A program made the position numbers and the translations under genes. The notes under the pieces were generated by a model. That model worked only from the letters and a program-made list of their open reading frames with translations. It did no database searches and was not told where the DNA came from. Positions 1 to 19,774 of a DNA stretch of 64,000 nt are shown here, piece by piece. Where the stretch lies: positions 116,863 through 180,862 of the forward strand of contig NZ_AKWY02000031.1 of assembly GCF_000306255.2 (NCBI RefSeq), written 5' to 3'. Each line of letters opens with the position of its first letter. The stretch's first letter is position 1. Source of the stretch: Leptospira noguchii serovar Panama str. CZ214. Lineage in GTDB: Bacteria > Spirochaetota > Leptospiria > Leptospirales > Leptospiraceae.

Positions 1-374
1 GGTTTTTCATCCATTGTTTTCTTAAACACGTCTTGGATGACTTGAGTAGATTCTCTAAATAAATTTCCAAAAGTAATCTTAATTCGATTTAGATTATCGT
101 AAACCGCTTTGAGGGGTTGTAATTCATCATCTACGACAGTATTTACGATCATGTCGTCTAAGCTCGTTTCTAAAACGTTTGGATCATATTGGGATTCTAA
201 TTGTAGAAGTTCTCCAGCAGTCATCACTTCTTGGATTCCAAATCGATTCAATCGATCTAAATCGCTGTCAGTGACCGGAGTATTAGAAGTAATAAATAAA
301 TTTTCCTTATCTAAATAAACGGGTTTGGAAAATCTCATTCCCGGTTTTAGTTCGGATACGGCAAATTTTCTCAT
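1..374 (-). CDS. N-terminal part of an HD-GYP-associated (DUF3391-like) protein, partial
   Basis: Only the first ~124 residues are in the window; the gene runs off the left edge. The N-terminus ([20 protein letters not shown]) followed by a segment ending in [13 protein letters not shown] resembles the small domain that precedes HD-GYP cyclic-di-GMP phosphodiesterase domains in many bacteria. The catalytic HD-GYP part would lie outside, so enzyme activity cannot be judged. The start codon overlaps the stop of the FlhB-C-like gene (ATGA), so the two are probably translated together. The link to c-di-GMP is inference from the N-terminal domain alone. Confidence 0.55.
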   Translation of the reverse strand, partial: MRKFAVSELKPGMRFSKPVYLDKENLFITSNTPVTDSDLDRLNRFGIQEVMTAGELLQLESQYDPNVLETSLDDMIVNTVVDDELQPLKAVYDNLNRIKITFGNLFRESTQVIQDVFKKTMDEK

Positions 375-634
375 TGTAACATTTCCCTTTTTCTGGAATC
401 AGAATCCATGATCATCGAAAAAATTGCACCTACTGCCCTATATAGATTTTCTGGAATTTCTGAACCAACGGGTAATTCAGAGAGAGATTCTGCTAGGATC
501 GGATTTTTTACCGTCGGAACCGAATTTTTTTGCGCAATGTTACGAACAATATCACCTAACAAACCGGAAGCGGTGGCCGTAATTACAGGCGCATTGTCTT
601 TTTTAGGAATGAATTTAAGAGCCACGCTAATCAT
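371..634 (-). CDS. FlhB C-terminal-domain-like protein (FhlB/YlqH type)
   Basis: An 87-residue protein matching only the cytoplasmic C-terminal domain of the flagellar/type III export switch FlhB. It has the alternating pattern of that domain: VALKF, AP followed by a G and an Ile/Val-Arg helix (DIVRNIAQ), then PILAESL and IPENLYRAV. It lacks the membrane domain and the NPTH autocleavage motif, starting just where the post-cleavage fragment would start. Bacillus subtilis ylqH is a comparable stand-alone domain located after rnhB and ylqG, and the order here is the same. Likely role is in flagellar export substrate switching, but stand-alone copies are poorly understood. Confidence 0.75.
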   Translation of the reverse strand: MISVALKFIPKKDNAPVITATASGLLGDIVRNIAQKNSVPTVKNPILAESLSELPVGSEIPENLYRAVGAIFSMIMDSDSRKREMLQ

Positions 635-1378
635 CTAAGCTTTCCATTCTTTTCTAATCAGAGATGGTTTATAAGATAAATTGTATCCCTGAAAACTCAC
701 CAAAGATTCGGCTAAAATCTGCTTAAATTTTTCCCTGTTTTGACAAGCATGCAAGTACATTTTCAAATTATCAAAAGTGACGTTGATTTGCAGATCTCCT
801 CCTAAGTTTTCCTTCCAAAGAAATAGAACAACTGTTCTTCCAGTATTCTTCGTTTGAATTCGAAATAAAAATTTTTTAGTTTCTCCTTTCGATTCATAAA
901 CTCCTTCCGTATTTCCTCCATCAAACTCCCAACAAAAGTAAGGCAAATCCGAGGTCCATTCTAAAAAAGGATAATACGATTTCAAAATCTTGAATATAGA
1001 GTCTTCCGTAAAAACCTCTTGACGATCAGAGCCTGCAATTTTTTCGGAAAGTTCCTGAACGCTCATCCCCATACTCTCCAGTCTATAAGGAATATCTTCT
1101 TTACCTTTCAATTCGCGATCTAAAATACGTAACTCCATTCCTTTTGGGCTATGTTTTGCTACTAATGTAAGAGTTTCTCCCATAAACAAAATATTAGACT
1201 GTGAGTATGTTTTCAGTCTCTTACCTCCAATAGAAAGCCAAGCCCCGCCCGGAAAAACTTCTAACACTCTACTTTTAAAATTTTGGTTCAAAATCACATC
1301 TGCAAAATTGAAACGCCCTACTTGTTTTTCCAAAATAAGACTCAAATTTCGCGCAGAAAAATCAGTTGAAAGTTTCAT
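635..1378 (-). CDS. Uncharacterised protein, FliK-like C-terminal region
   Basis: A 247-residue soluble protein. The C-terminal third (about residues 175-240) has a pattern like the FliK hook-length-control C-terminal domain: a strand ending in [15 protein letters not shown], then a helix-rich stretch and a final strand. It sits between rnhB and the FlhB-C-like gene, the position of B. subtilis ylqG, and FliK and FlhB-C are known partners in flagellar export switching. Sequence similarity is weak by eye, so the FliK relation rests largely on neighbourhood. It abuts the downstream gene with no gap. Confidence 0.45.
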   Translation of the reverse strand: MKLSTDFSARNLSLILEKQVGRFNFADVILNQNFKSRVLEVFPGGAWLSIGGKRLKTYSQSNILFMGETLTLVAKHSPKGMELRILDRELKGKEDIPYRLESMGMSVQELSEKIAGSDRQEVFTEDSIFKILKSYYPFLEWTSDLPYFCWEFDGGNTEGVYESKGETKKFLFRIQTKNTGRTVVLFLWKENLGGDLQINVTFDNLKMYLHACQNREKFKQILAESLVSFQGYNLSYKPSLIRKEWKA

Positions 1379-1464
1379 AAGGCCTGCTTTTAAACTATCT
1401 CACTTAGACATCACTCTCACTCGAAAATTTTCGGATAATTTTACATCTTTTAAAGATTAGACTC

Positions 1465-2145
1465 TTAGATCTGTTCCAGAAACTTTCTGGTAAAACTTCT
1501 TCTATGAATATCGGAAAGACCATGTAGAAGAATCAATTCCTCGTGAAGTTTTGTACCGTAACCTTTGTGTTGATCAAAACGATAAATAGGATATTTTTTA
1601 GAAACGGAAATCATATAACGATCTCTGCTAACTTTAGCGAGAATAGAAGCGGCGGCGATACTTACAATTCTGAGATCCCCTTTTGTATAAAAAGTGGAAT
1701 AACCTTTAAGATCAGCCCATTCAGGGTAACGATTGAAGTTATAATTCCCGTCAATTAGTAGTTTTAGAGGAAACTTAGATTGAGTAGACCGGTTTATCAA
1801 TTTTGCACATTTTAGGATTCCTTCTAAAACGGCTCGATTGATACCTTCCCGATCGATATAATTCGGGCTTATAAAAGTTCGATACGAAAATTGTGCGGTT
1901 TTTAAAATTTCGGGATAAAGAGATTCTCTTTTTTTTTCGGAAAGTTTTTTGGAGTCGGTCAATCCTTTGAGAATTTTTCCTTTTAGGATTTGAGTAAGAG
2001 AATTTTGAGAAAAAGAAACTAAAGCTACAGAAAGAGGCCCCGCATAAGGACCTCTTCCTGCCTCATCGATTCCACATGGAATCGACTCCGAATAAAATCG
2101 GTATTCTTCTGGTTCAAAATAACTGGAAAGTTTTGGCTCCGGCAA
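1465..2145 (-). CDS. rnhB: Ribonuclease HII
   Basis: Cleaves the RNA strand of RNA-DNA hybrids and removes single ribonucleotides from DNA. Visible family motifs are [12 protein letters not shown] (metal-binding Asp27 and Glu28), [17 protein letters not shown], the conserved [14 protein letters not shown] stretch and HKGYGT near the C-terminus. The 226-residue length is normal. The gene follows rplS with a 6-base gap, as in many bacteria where rnhB follows rplS. The start was taken at the ATG just after the rplS stop. Confidence 0.95.
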   Translation of the reverse strand: MPEPKLSSYFEPEEYRFYSESIPCGIDEAGRGPYAGPLSVALVSFSQNSLTQILKGKILKGLTDSKKLSEKKRESLYPEILKTAQFSYRTFISPNYIDREGINRAVLEGILKCAKLINRSTQSKFPLKLLIDGNYNFNRYPEWADLKGYSTFYTKGDLRIVSIAAASILAKVSRDRYMISVSKKYPIYRFDQHKGYGTKLHEELILLHGLSDIHRRSFTRKFLEQI

Positions 2146-2151
2146 ACCGGA

Positions 2152-3218
<1,067 letters not shown>

Positions 3219-3229
<11 letters not shown>

Positions 3230-3749
3230 TCCAAATCTCCGGTCGTATCAAAACGATTGTATTCTTTTCCAGGTCTAAATCACCTACAAAAACGTGTAGA
3301 AACGGAATGAGAATTTCTTCTCCATTTTCTTTTACAAAAGCTAAAATAGGATGTGCCGGATTGTCTTGAACGTCTTTCAGTTTCCAATCCAGTTTTTTTC
3401 CGGATTCATCAATCGCTTGTAAACCAATGAGATCAGTAATATAAAACTCGTCTTTAGTTTTGATTTTAGGGAGAAGTTTTTGAGGTAAAAAAAGAAAACC
3501 TCCGATCCATTTTTCGGCCGCTTCGGGCGTGGAAACTCCTTCAAAACGAAGGATAAATTTTCCACTGTGAGGGCGAATTTCTAAAAGGGTGATTTCTTTT
3601 TCGGGAAAATGCAAATCTAACTTATTGAGTTTGAGCGAAACCGGGGTTTTAAGTTCGCAAAGTATCGTTTCCCGGACATTCAGGTGCAACCAACCTTTGA
3701 TTCCGAACGGTTTACCTAACTGCCCAAGTAAGATCCACTCTTTAGTCAA
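3219..3749 (-). CDS. rimM: 16S rRNA processing protein RimM
   Basis: Assists 30S head maturation and binds S19. The N-terminal RimM domain begins with [16 protein letters not shown], the family hallmark, and a C-terminal PRC-barrel region ends with DLGLEKN-like [17 protein letters not shown]. Length 176 residues is normal. The gene overlaps the KH protein gene by 8 bases and trmD by 11 bases within the rpsP-rimM-trmD-rplS order that is conserved across bacteria. Confidence 0.95.
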
Positions 3750-3971
3750 TGATTTCTAAGGAGAAGTTTTTTCCTGCTTTTACAGACGCCGCAGTAAGAA
3801 TCGCACGCAGAGACTTCGCAATACGACCGTTCTTACCGATTACCTTTCCCACATCTTTTGGGGATACTCGTAGTTCAATGATATTTTGTTCTTCTCCTTC
3901 AATTTCACGAATTACAATTTCTTCGGGAAATTCAACAAGGGAAGCAACGATGTACTTCAGTAATTCTTCCA

Positions 3972-3972
<1 letters not shown>
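3742..3972 (-). CDS. khpA: KH-domain RNA-binding protein (KhpA-like)
   Basis: A 76-residue single KH-domain protein. The GxxG loop is GKNG at residues 46-49 within [17 protein letters not shown], flanked by the conserved helix. In other bacteria the same gene lies between rpsP and rimM and its product binds RNA, with effects on translation and cell shape. The stop and the next start are shared or overlapping on both sides, so it belongs to the same transcript. Confidence 0.93.
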
Positions 3973-4238
<266 letters not shown>

Positions 4239-5087
4239 GGGATTTTTTCCTTTTAAACCATTCTGACCTTTCGGATTTTATACGACCGAAAAAAGAATGT
4301 ATGATTTTTACCAATATCGTGCCATATGTCCCACTGTCAAGAAAACATCAATTCAGAACTAATATTATAAAGGTTTGATATGGTATCTCTCCGGAATACT
4401 CAAACTTTTTGTGATAGTTCCCACATTTTAACAACTTAGACAAATGATGCCCCAATGTGAGAACTCCATACAGAAACTATAATTAAAAAAAATACTAAAA
4501 ACTATAAATCATACAATACGACGGTTTCCGTAGGAACTTTTACATTTGGTAAAAGAATAAGATTCAAAAATAATGAATTTGTGAGAACTCCTTCAAAAAA
4601 ACAATTCCGGGTTAGACGCAATTTTTGAGAACCTATACATCTTTATGAAATCGATTGTTAATTTTTAATATTATTTTCATACATTCGAGTGCAACTTTCG
4701 TGTAACCAATACGAAAGCGATTATCATGTTGCGTCTCACCAAACGACTTGCAGATTAGTATGCTTTTTGAACGTAAGACAGTTCGAAGTATAATATTCTT
4801 GATTCGTCGGAGCCAATAGGCCCGGTGACAGATTATCAACTGTCTTGGCGCTTTTGACCACAATCCAATCTAAATCGGCCATCGCAAACCAAAGTGTGGC
4901 GAGTCAACCAACCCTCTCGAATTAGTACAGAACTCTATGACCCGCTCTGTAGATCGACATTCAAAAAGTAGCATTGGTTTAAATTCCGAAAGAATTGGAG
5001 CGAGAAACGGTCGTAAGCAATTCGTCAAAATTTTCTTACATTGAACTCAAGTTAACTTACTAAAAACGAATGATTTAATATAGTTTT
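4239..5087. other. 849-base intergenic region, no convincing gene
   Basis: No open frame with family features was found. The longest frame (minus strand, 4633-4863, 76 residues) shows no domain and unlike composition, so it is not called. The left part (4410-4596) carries several degenerate GTGRGAACT-type motifs listed separately. The right part, about 4640-5040, is less AT-rich than its flanks and may be a decayed gene or insertion-sequence remnant, but nothing identifies it. Confidence 0.5.
4410..4596. repeat. Cluster of four degenerate GTGAGAACTCC-like motifs
   Basis: Related short motifs are seen near 4411-4427 (TGATAGTTCCCACATT, reverse orientation), 4455-4470 (ATGTGAGAACTCCATA), 4528-4545 (CGTAGGAACTTTTACA) and 4578-4594 (TTTGTGAGAACTCCTTC). 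They share the core GAACT or its complement with flanking partial symmetry. Similar short sequences are common between genes in Leptospira. Function is unknown. Confidence 0.4.
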
Positions 5088-5734
5088 TTAAATCTTTGTC
5101 GCTAAGTACTTTAAATTTTTTGCATTTTCTACCGGATTTCCAGTTTTATAAAGTCCAGCTCCAACAACTACTATATCCACTCCGTTTTTTTTTAGTTCTT
5201 GGATATTGGTATCGTTGACTCCTCCATCTACTTCGAGTTCAATCGATTTAGAACCAATCAGTTCTTTTACCTTACAAATTTTGTCCATTCCATTTACGAT
5301 GAATTTCTGTCCGTAAAAACCAGGCTCCACCGTCATCAATAGAATTAAATCCACATAAGGTAAAACGTTTTCCAAAGAAGAAACCGAAGTTCCTGGATTT
5401 AAAGAAACTCCTACTTTTGTTCCATGGCTTTTGATCTCTTGTGCAAGACGTACAGGAAAATCAGTCGTTTCGATATGAAACGTAATACAATAAGGATCAA
5501 GTTCATAGTATTTAGAAACATGATTCTCTGGTTTGGAAACCATCAAATGAACGTCTAATGGAATTGATGTGAGAGATTTTACTTCCTTAGTAAGAGCTTC
5601 TCCGAAACTAATTTGTGGAACGAAATTACCGTCCATAACATCCATGTGTATAAGATCTATACCGGTCGGATCGTAGTTAGGAACTGTTTTTGCAAGTTCT
5701 GTGAGTTTAGTTGCAAGTATGGATGCAGAAATTT

Positions 5735-5738
<4 letters not shown>
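5088..5738 (-). CDS. rpe: Ribulose-phosphate 3-epimerase
   Basis: Interconverts ribulose-5-phosphate and xylulose-5-phosphate in the pentose phosphate pathway. TIM-barrel signatures are present: [37 protein letters not shown], the glycine-rich [10 protein letters not shown] phosphate loop and ELEVDGGVN. Length 216 residues is usual. It overlaps the PASTA gene by 4 bases. Confidence 0.96.
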
Positions 5739-7674
<1,936 letters not shown>

Positions 7675-7675
7675 G

Positions 7676-11788
<4,113 letters not shown>

Positions 11789-11794
11789 GATCGT

Positions 11795-13585
11795 TTAAGA
11801 CACTGGAAGTTCTATTTGAAAACTACATCCTCTCATACTGGAAGAATCTACAGAGATATGGCCGTTATGGTCAATCACACTTTTCTGAACGATTGCTAAA
11901 CCAATTCCAGAAGTATTGTTATTCTTAGTGGAATAATACGGTTCGAAAACTTTTTGTTTTAGTTCAGGTGAAATTCCGATTCCGTTATCTTCTATAGAAA
12001 TCACTGCTACTTTTCTCATAATTTTTCTTGATAGAATCGCTGAGATCCGAATTGAACCTTCGTATTCGGGTGTTTCTTCTTTTTCTCTTTTTCTTTCTAT
12101 GGCTTCGATTGAATTTTTCAGTAGATTTGTAAAAACTCTTAAAATAATTTTTTGATCTAAAAATAACTGCGGAAATCCTTTTGAGATATTCACAGTAATT
12201 TTGAGTTTAGGAGTATGTTCAAATAACTTCACCGCTTCGACAAGAATAGGTTCTAAATTTTGATTGATGAGTTTAGGAGCTGGCATACGAGCAAAGTCAG
12301 AGAACTCGTTCACAAGATGTTCTAACACACGAACCTGTTTGATAATCGTATCAGTCCCGCTAGAAACAATTTCACTAAATTGTTCTTTATTTTCAGAATT
12401 CATTTTTCTACGAATCCTTTCTGCGGAAAGTTGAATTGGTGTTAGTGGATTTTTGATTTCGTGTGCCATTCTTTGTGCCACTTCTTTCCAAGCTGCAATC
12501 CTTTGACTTTGCATAAGTTCCGCGTCCTTCGACTTTAAATCTTTCACCATCTGATTAAAAGAATCTATAAGAGCCCCTATCTCTCCAGCTTCTCTAATTT
12601 CAAGATTGATGTCAGTATCTCCCATAGAAATTTTTTGAGTCGCATTTGCTAATTCTATGATCGGTCTAGAAATTTTTCTGGCAAAAAGAAGGGAAAAATA
12701 AATGGCGAGTAGAAAGATAGAAACGGTGATGATACTAAACGTTAGACGAATTCGATAAGGAAGTTTTTCTTTGGTTAGATCGGCACGATCGTAATTTCTT
12801 CTCGTAGAAATTACTGAATATACGTTCCGCTCAGAATCTTTATGAATTCGAATTCCAGTTTGAAGATTATAATTCCCTGTTGGAAAAGGGATTTGAATAA
12901 AATACATACAATAATCGGGACGATAACTTGCAAATTCTTTCCAATTAGAAGTTTTTGAAAAAAGTTTAAAATTTTTTTCTAAGGGCCTGTATTTCAAAGC
13001 TCTATTTTCTAAAATCGGTTTTTCATTTTCATAAATTCCTACATAAAACTCGTCACTTTGAATCAAATTGAGTTTAGACGCGCCTGCAACTAAAGATTCT
13101 AAGTGGAGAGGTTGTATTCTTAAAAAACTTTCCAAAAGCCTGGTCTTTTCTACGAGTAATCGTTTTTTAGGTTTTTCCTCATTTAAGATCAAAGTTTCTC
13201 CGGAAGAAAGCGCTTCTTCAATATCAATTCCGTAAAATCTTTCGTAGAGTTTTCCGGTTACATTGGAAGAAAGAAATAGAATCGGCAAAGAAGGTAAAAA
13301 CGCCACAAAGATAAAAGATAACGTTAGACGATATCGAATAGAACTTTTGAGTCTTCCAGTTTCTAAGTTGCGTTTGTTTCTATAAAAGTAAGAAATAAGA
13401 AGTGAAAGAGAAAAAAGCGGAATAAAAAAGAAAATATAAACTACAATTCTATCTAAAAAACTTATATCGTCCGGAATAGTTTTTTGATCCGAAAACTGAA
13501 TCGCCTCGGCGAGAACCACCGAAAGTAAAATGATTAGACCTAAGATGAGTAAGTCTCTTAGATAATATCTGGTTTCGTCATTCAT
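11795..13585 (-). CDS. NtrY-like sensor histidine kinase
   Basis: Membrane kinase expected to phosphorylate the adjacent NtrC-family regulator. There are four predicted membrane segments (about 11-30, 45-66, 88-108 and 281-303), the last followed by a HAMP linker (RPIIELANATQKIS). The dimerisation/phospho-acceptor helix carries His375 in MAHEIKNPLTPIQLSAERI, and the ATPase domain shows NLLKNSIEAI, DNGIGI and GIGLAIVQ. The layout of several N-terminal membrane helices and a periplasmic sensing region of ~170 residues matches NtrY. Confidence 0.92.
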   Translation of the reverse strand: MNDETRYYLRDLLILGLIILLSVVLAEAIQFSDQKTIPDDISFLDRIVVYIFFFIPLFSLSLLISYFYRNKRNLETGRLKSSIRYRLTLSFIFVAFLPSLPILFLSSNVTGKLYERFYGIDIEEALSSGETLILNEEKPKKRLLVEKTRLLESFLRIQPLHLESLVAGASKLNLIQSDEFYVGIYENEKPILENRALKYRPLEKNFKLFSKTSNWKEFASYRPDYCMYFIQIPFPTGNYNLQTGIRIHKDSERNVYSVISTRRNYDRADLTKEKLPYRIRLTFSIITVSIFLLAIYFSLLFARKISRPIIELANATQKISMGDTDINLEIREAGEIGALIDSFNQMVKDLKSKDAELMQSQRIAAWKEVAQRMAHEIKNPLTPIQLSAERIRRKMNSENKEQFSEIVSSGTDTIIKQVRVLEHLVNEFSDFARMPAPKLINQNLEPILVEAVKLFEHTPKLKITVNISKGFPQLFLDQKIILRVFTNLLKNSIEAIERKREKEETPEYEGSIRISAILSRKIMRKVAVISIEDNGIGISPELKQKVFEPYYSTKNNNTSGIGLAIVQKSVIDHNGHISVDSSSMRGCSFQIELPVS

Positions 13586-13598
13586 GGTTTCGAATTTA

Positions 13599-13833
13599 TT
13601 AAACGAAATCGTTGTTTACGATATTGCTTAGCGCCTCCAGTGCCTCGTCTTCCTTTTCACCTTCTACTTGAATTTTAAATTCGTTTCCAGGCGCAAGTGC
13701 GAGCATCATAAGTCCCATGATACTTTTTCCGTTTACTACGACGTCGTCTTTGACAACAGTAATCTCGCAGGGAAACTTGGATGCACAATTCACGAAAACA
13801 GACGCTGGTCTTGCGTGCATTCCGGTTCCGTTT

Positions 13834-13862
<29 letters not shown>
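13599..13862 (-). CDS. ptsH: Phosphocarrier protein HPr
   Basis: An 87-residue HPr. The catalytic His16 lies in GMHARPAS, and the regulatory serine is in NGKSIMGLM, the site used by HPr kinase. The start lies 29 bases inside hprK. As hprK and rpoN are direct neighbours and no sugar permease is seen, this HPr probably serves a regulatory (nitrogen-PTS-like) role instead of sugar uptake; that is inference from context. Confidence 0.95.
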
Positions 13863-14799
<937 letters not shown>

Positions 14800-14802
14800 G
14801 AA

Positions 14803-16220
<1,418 letters not shown>

Positions 16221-16224
<4 letters not shown>

Positions 16225-16946
16225 AGTGTAAAATCCTCGCCCAGATAGATTCTTCTTGTTTCAGGATCGTTCACAAGATCGTGTGTAGATCCGGAAATCA
16301 AAATTCTACCGCTATACATAATATAGGCGCGATCCGTAATCTTTAAAGTTTCCCTTACATTGTGATCCGTAATTAAAATTCCAAGTCCTCTTTCCTTTAA
16401 GGAACCAATTACTGTTTGAATATCTTTCACAGCAATCGGGTCCACACCGGCAAAAGGTTCGTCTAACAAGATAAAGTCGGGATTGGTAACAAGAGCTCTT
16501 GCAATTTCACAACGTCTTCTTTCTCCTCCAGAAAGTGTATAACCCTTTTGGTTGGCGACCCTCATAATCTGAAGTTCAATTAGCAGTTCATCTCTTCGTT
16601 TGATAATTTCGGCTCTGGAAAGATTCATCGTTTCTAAAATCGCTTCTAAATTTTCAGCAACCGTCAACTTACGAAAGATAGACGCTTCTTGTGCAAGATA
16701 ACCGACTCCGAGTCTTGCGCGTATATGCATGGGAGAATCGGTAACATCTTGTCCGTCTATAAAAACTTTTCCGGAATCTGGTCTTACAAAACCTACGGAC
16801 ATATAAAAAGAAGTAGTCTTGCCCGCGCCGTTCGGACCTAAAAGCCCTACAACTTCTCCTTTTTTGATATTAAAACTAGCTCCGTCTACTACCTTTCTTT
16901 TGTTATAGACCTTGATCAAGTTGTCCATTCGGAAGGTTTTACTCAT
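16221..16946 (-). CDS. lptB: LPS export ABC transporter ATP-binding protein
   Basis: ATPase of the LptBFG complex that extracts LPS from the inner membrane. It has Walker A GPNGAGKTTSFY, the LptB-type signature LSGGERRRCEIARAL, Walker B FILLDEPFAGVDP and the H-loop ITDHNVRET. The 241-residue length is exact for the family. LptC- and LptA-like genes are directly upstream in the same direction; the permease genes lptF and lptG are not in the window. Confidence 0.96.
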
Positions 16947-16958
16947 ATTCTTAATTGT

Positions 16959-18320
16959 TTACTTTCCAGGAAGAATTCCATCAGTCAAAAGAGCTCTACC
17001 TTCTCTCGGAAAGAATATTATCTTTCCTGCATGAATGTCTCTTCCATTTTTTCTCAAAGTAGGATTTCCCTCAAGATACACTTTTTCCTCTTTTTCAAAA
17101 TAAGTGGCGTATTCCCCTGTTGCGGAAGAATCCTTACCTTCTATAAAAACGTTTCCTCGGATAACGGTTTCATTTTTATCCATAAACCGTTCAAACTCTA
17201 CGGCGGTCATTGTACTTGTGACCGCTTCCGTTTTTTTATCTAAAAAATCAATTTTTCCTGAATCGGTCAAATGAATGTATTCATCGTTTTTAAAGTAGTC
17301 AAGGACATTCCCAGAGAGGATCAATGCGTTTTCACGATCGTGAACCGTAATTTGATTTCTGGCTTCAATCTTAGAAGAATTTTTGCCGTAGCTTATCAAC
17401 TTTTCAGCGTTCATTTTTAATTTGTGTCTGTAAATGGTTGCGTTTCCGTACAAACCTACTCTAGTTTCTCCGTTTTCATCCTTGTCGCTTACTACCTTGT
17501 CCCCTTTAAAAACTGCAACCCTAGTCACTTCCTTTTTGATCGTTTCCTGAGAATCTTTTTTATTTTTATTTTCTACGACTTCTTTATCAGTATAATTTTG
17601 AAAAAGGATACTATCTCCAACTAACTCTACTTTGTTGATATTTGTATAAAACGTAAGTTGTTTTCCTGTCAGATAACGATCTTTTGCAATTAAGATTGGA
17701 TCTGGATCAGTGGTAATCTTGTCAGAATCTTCTTCAAAAACCGCATCTTTACAAAGAATTGTAATTTGAGGATGTGCGATAATTACATTTTCTTTTAAAA
17801 GAGTAATTTTATTAGAAAGATTTCTTTCGATAAATTTTGCAGATATAACCGTTTTTAATCCGCTCTTATCCGTATGAAACAATCTAGGACGATCTTTGAT
17901 AGTTACTTTTTCTTCAAACTTATCGTATTCACCTACTCCAGCTCGTAAGGTCACTCCGTTGTCTCCGTCTTGAACAAAAACTCCCCCACGTAAAAATCCT
18001 TTAAACGCGTCTTTTCCATAAACCTCAATTTGATTTGCCGAAAGTTTTACCTTTTTGTGTTGAATCCAAGCCCCTCCCTCCAAAGTAAAAGAAGTGATTT
18101 TCAAACCGGAAACCGTTTTATCTTCTTGAGTTAAAGAAGATCCTCCCCAAAAAGTTGGAAAGTTTGGAGTTGAATTTTTCTTTTCCGTATTTTCGGGTGT
18201 TACATTTATAAACTTTCTATCTGCAGTTTCACTTCCTACGAGCAGAGGAGGTTTTACATTTCCATAATATGCAATCAATGGAATACATATAAAAAAGAAT
18301 ATTAGAACTTTACGGATCAT
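16959..18320 (-). CDS. LptA/OstA-like periplasmic LPS transport protein
   Basis: A 453-residue exported protein with a hydrophobic N-terminal segment (KVLIFFFICIPLIAYYG). Repeated beta-jellyroll OstA-type units are seen, for example GAWIQHKKVKLSANQIEVYG, VEVFGDKVV-like KGDKVVSDKDENGETRVG and NVFIEGKDSSATGEYATYF. It is much longer than E. coli LptA (~185), with several tandem OstA units, as often in spirochaetes. Position between lptC and lptB supports a periplasmic bridge role. Confidence 0.85.
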   Translation of the reverse strand: MIRKVLIFFFICIPLIAYYGNVKPPLLVGSETADRKFINVTPENTEKKNSTPNFPTFWGGSSLTQEDKTVSGLKITSFTLEGGAWIQHKKVKLSANQIEVYGKDAFKGFLRGGVFVQDGDNGVTLRAGVGEYDKFEEKVTIKDRPRLFHTDKSGLKTVISAKFIERNLSNKITLLKENVIIAHPQITILCKDAVFEEDSDKITTDPDPILIAKDRYLTGKQLTFYTNINKVELVGDSILFQNYTDKEVVENKNKKDSQETIKKEVTRVAVFKGDKVVSDKDENGETRVGLYGNATIYRHKLKMNAEKLISYGKNSSKIEARNQITVHDRENALILSGNVLDYFKNDEYIHLTDSGKIDFLDKKTEAVTSTMTAVEFERFMDKNETVIRGNVFIEGKDSSATGEYATYFEKEEKVYLEGNPTLRKNGRDIHAGKIIFFPREGRALLTDGILPGK

Positions 18321-18892
18321 GGGGAACCGGCCGCCTTCAAAGGATTCGTGCCGCCCTGAGTAATGGCGGTAGGTCTTAGAATCGTAAATTTATTTAGGTC
18401 CTTATCCGCTCTGAGTCCAATTCCTCTAATCGTAGTTCCGTCCGCGCTTACAGTCACTTCCGAATCGGATACTAATTTTTTAGTATCCATGTTGTATTCC
18501 ATCGTCTTTGCAGTCAAAATTTTGTTATCGTCTGTTTTTAGTAAAATTTTTCCTTCCAAGAACATCAATCTTGTCTTATGATTGATTTCACCTTTTTCGG
18601 CCAAAAGTTTAGATTTAAATTTTCCTCCCTCATACTGATCAAAATCGATGTCGTAAAAGGTGGTTTTATTCTCGTTTACATAAACAAAAGACTCATTTGC
18701 TCGTAATTCCCACTGCAATTGTCCGCTTGAATCATAAGCCTCTCTTTTAAAGTTTCGAATCGAAATTGAAGAACCACTTTCCTTCTCCTTCTCCACTCTT
18801 TCATAATTTACTTTTTTACAATTTTCGAATGTGATTAGAAAAAATCCGCAAACAACCAAAATTAAAATCCGATTGTTACTTCTATTTTTCAT
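18317..18892 (-). CDS. lptC: LptC-like LPS export protein
   Basis: A 191-residue protein with an N-terminal hydrophobic segment ending in FLITFENC, which could be a spirochaete-type lipobox and not only a membrane anchor. The periplasmic part has the LptC pattern: FKREAYDSSGQLQWELRANE, YDIDFDQYEGG and LLAEKGEINHKTRLMFLEG. It overlaps the LptA-like gene by 4 bases. LptC joins LptBFG to LptA. Confidence 0.85.
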   Translation of the reverse strand: MKNRSNNRILILVVCGFFLITFENCKKVNYERVEKEKESGSSISIRNFKREAYDSSGQLQWELRANESFVYVNENKTTFYDIDFDQYEGGKFKSKLLAEKGEINHKTRLMFLEGKILLKTDDNKILTAKTMEYNMDTKKLVSDSEVTVSADGTTIRGIGLRADKDLNKFTILRPTAITQGGTNPLKAAGSP

Positions 18893-18904
18893 GACAAAAC
18901 TTGA

Positions 18905-19774
18905 TTATAATCCACTTCTGGAAACTAAAATCTCTTTTTTAATATAACGATCTAAACCGATCATTTCTTTCAAAAGATTCTTAATCTGAGAAAGAGGATA
19001 CTGAGTGGTCGCGTCAGAAAGAGCATTTTGCGGATCTGGATGTACTTCCATAAAAATACCTTCAATACCGAGAGAAACAGCAGAACGAAGAATACTCGGA
19101 ATGAATTCTCTCTGTCCGCCCGTACTGTTTCCAGCGGCTCCGGGAAGTTGTGCAGAATGAGTTGCGTCAAATACAAGAGGTATATCAAATCCGTGAATGA
19201 TAGGCACAGCTCTTCCATCGAATATTAAATTTCCGTAACCAAACGAAGTCCCTCTTTCGGTAACAAGTAATTTATCGTTTCCGGATTCATTCATTTTAAC
19301 GGCGATATGGCGAGTATCTGAAGGCGCAAGAAATTGACCTTTTTTTACGTTCACCCATTTACCTGTTTGAGCGGATTGTGAAATTAGATCCGTCTGTCTA
19401 CACAAGAACGCAGGAATCTGATATACGTCTATCACATCTTTTAAAGGAAGAATCTGGGATGTTTCGTGAATGTCCGTCAAAACCGGAATCTTATATTTAT
19501 TTTTAATATATTCTAAATTTCTAATACCTTCCGCAAGCCCTGGCCCACGATAAGAATTTACGGAAGAACGATTGGCCTTATCAAAACTACTTTTAAAAAT
19601 ATAAGGAATTTTTAATTCTCCGCAAATTTCTATCATTTCGGCGCAGACCCGATCCAATAGGTCCCTGTTTTCCATAACACAAGGGCCGGAAATTAGAAAA
19701 AAAGGTTCGTCTCCTCCGATTTTAGTTCCATTTAAAAAATCTCTTTTTGTACAGGTATTGTCTTTCATGTTCAT
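18905..19774 (-). CDS. kdsA: 3-deoxy-8-phosphooctulonate synthase
   Basis: Condenses phosphoenolpyruvate with arabinose-5-phosphate to form KDO-8-phosphate for LPS inner core. Visible motifs are FLISGPCVMENRD, FKSSFDKANRSSVNSYRGPG, VLTDIHE, IPAFLCRQTDL, NVKKGQFLAP and VFDATHSAQLPG. The Asn of KANRSS is typical for the metal-independent class, but Cys in the FGPC-like loop also occurs; the metal class was not decided. It overlaps pyrG by 4 bases. Confidence 0.96.
   Translation of the reverse strand: MNMKDNTCTKRDFLNGTKIGGDEPFFLISGPCVMENRDLLDRVCAEMIEICGELKIPYIFKSSFDKANRSSVNSYRGPGLAEGIRNLEYIKNKYKIPVLTDIHETSQILPLKDVIDVYQIPAFLCRQTDLISQSAQTGKWVNVKKGQFLAPSDTRHIAVKMNESGNDKLLVTERGTSFGYGNLIFDGRAVPIIHGFDIPLVFDATHSAQLPGAAGNSTGGQREFIPSILRSAVSLGIEGIFMEVHPDPQNALSDATTQYPLSQIKNLLKEMIGLDRYIKKEILVSRSGL

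Noticed and set aside
4633..4863. A 76-codon open frame on the minus strand in the large intergenic gap
   Set aside because: No domain, no ribosome-binding site and composition unlike neighbours; probably chance or decayed sequence.
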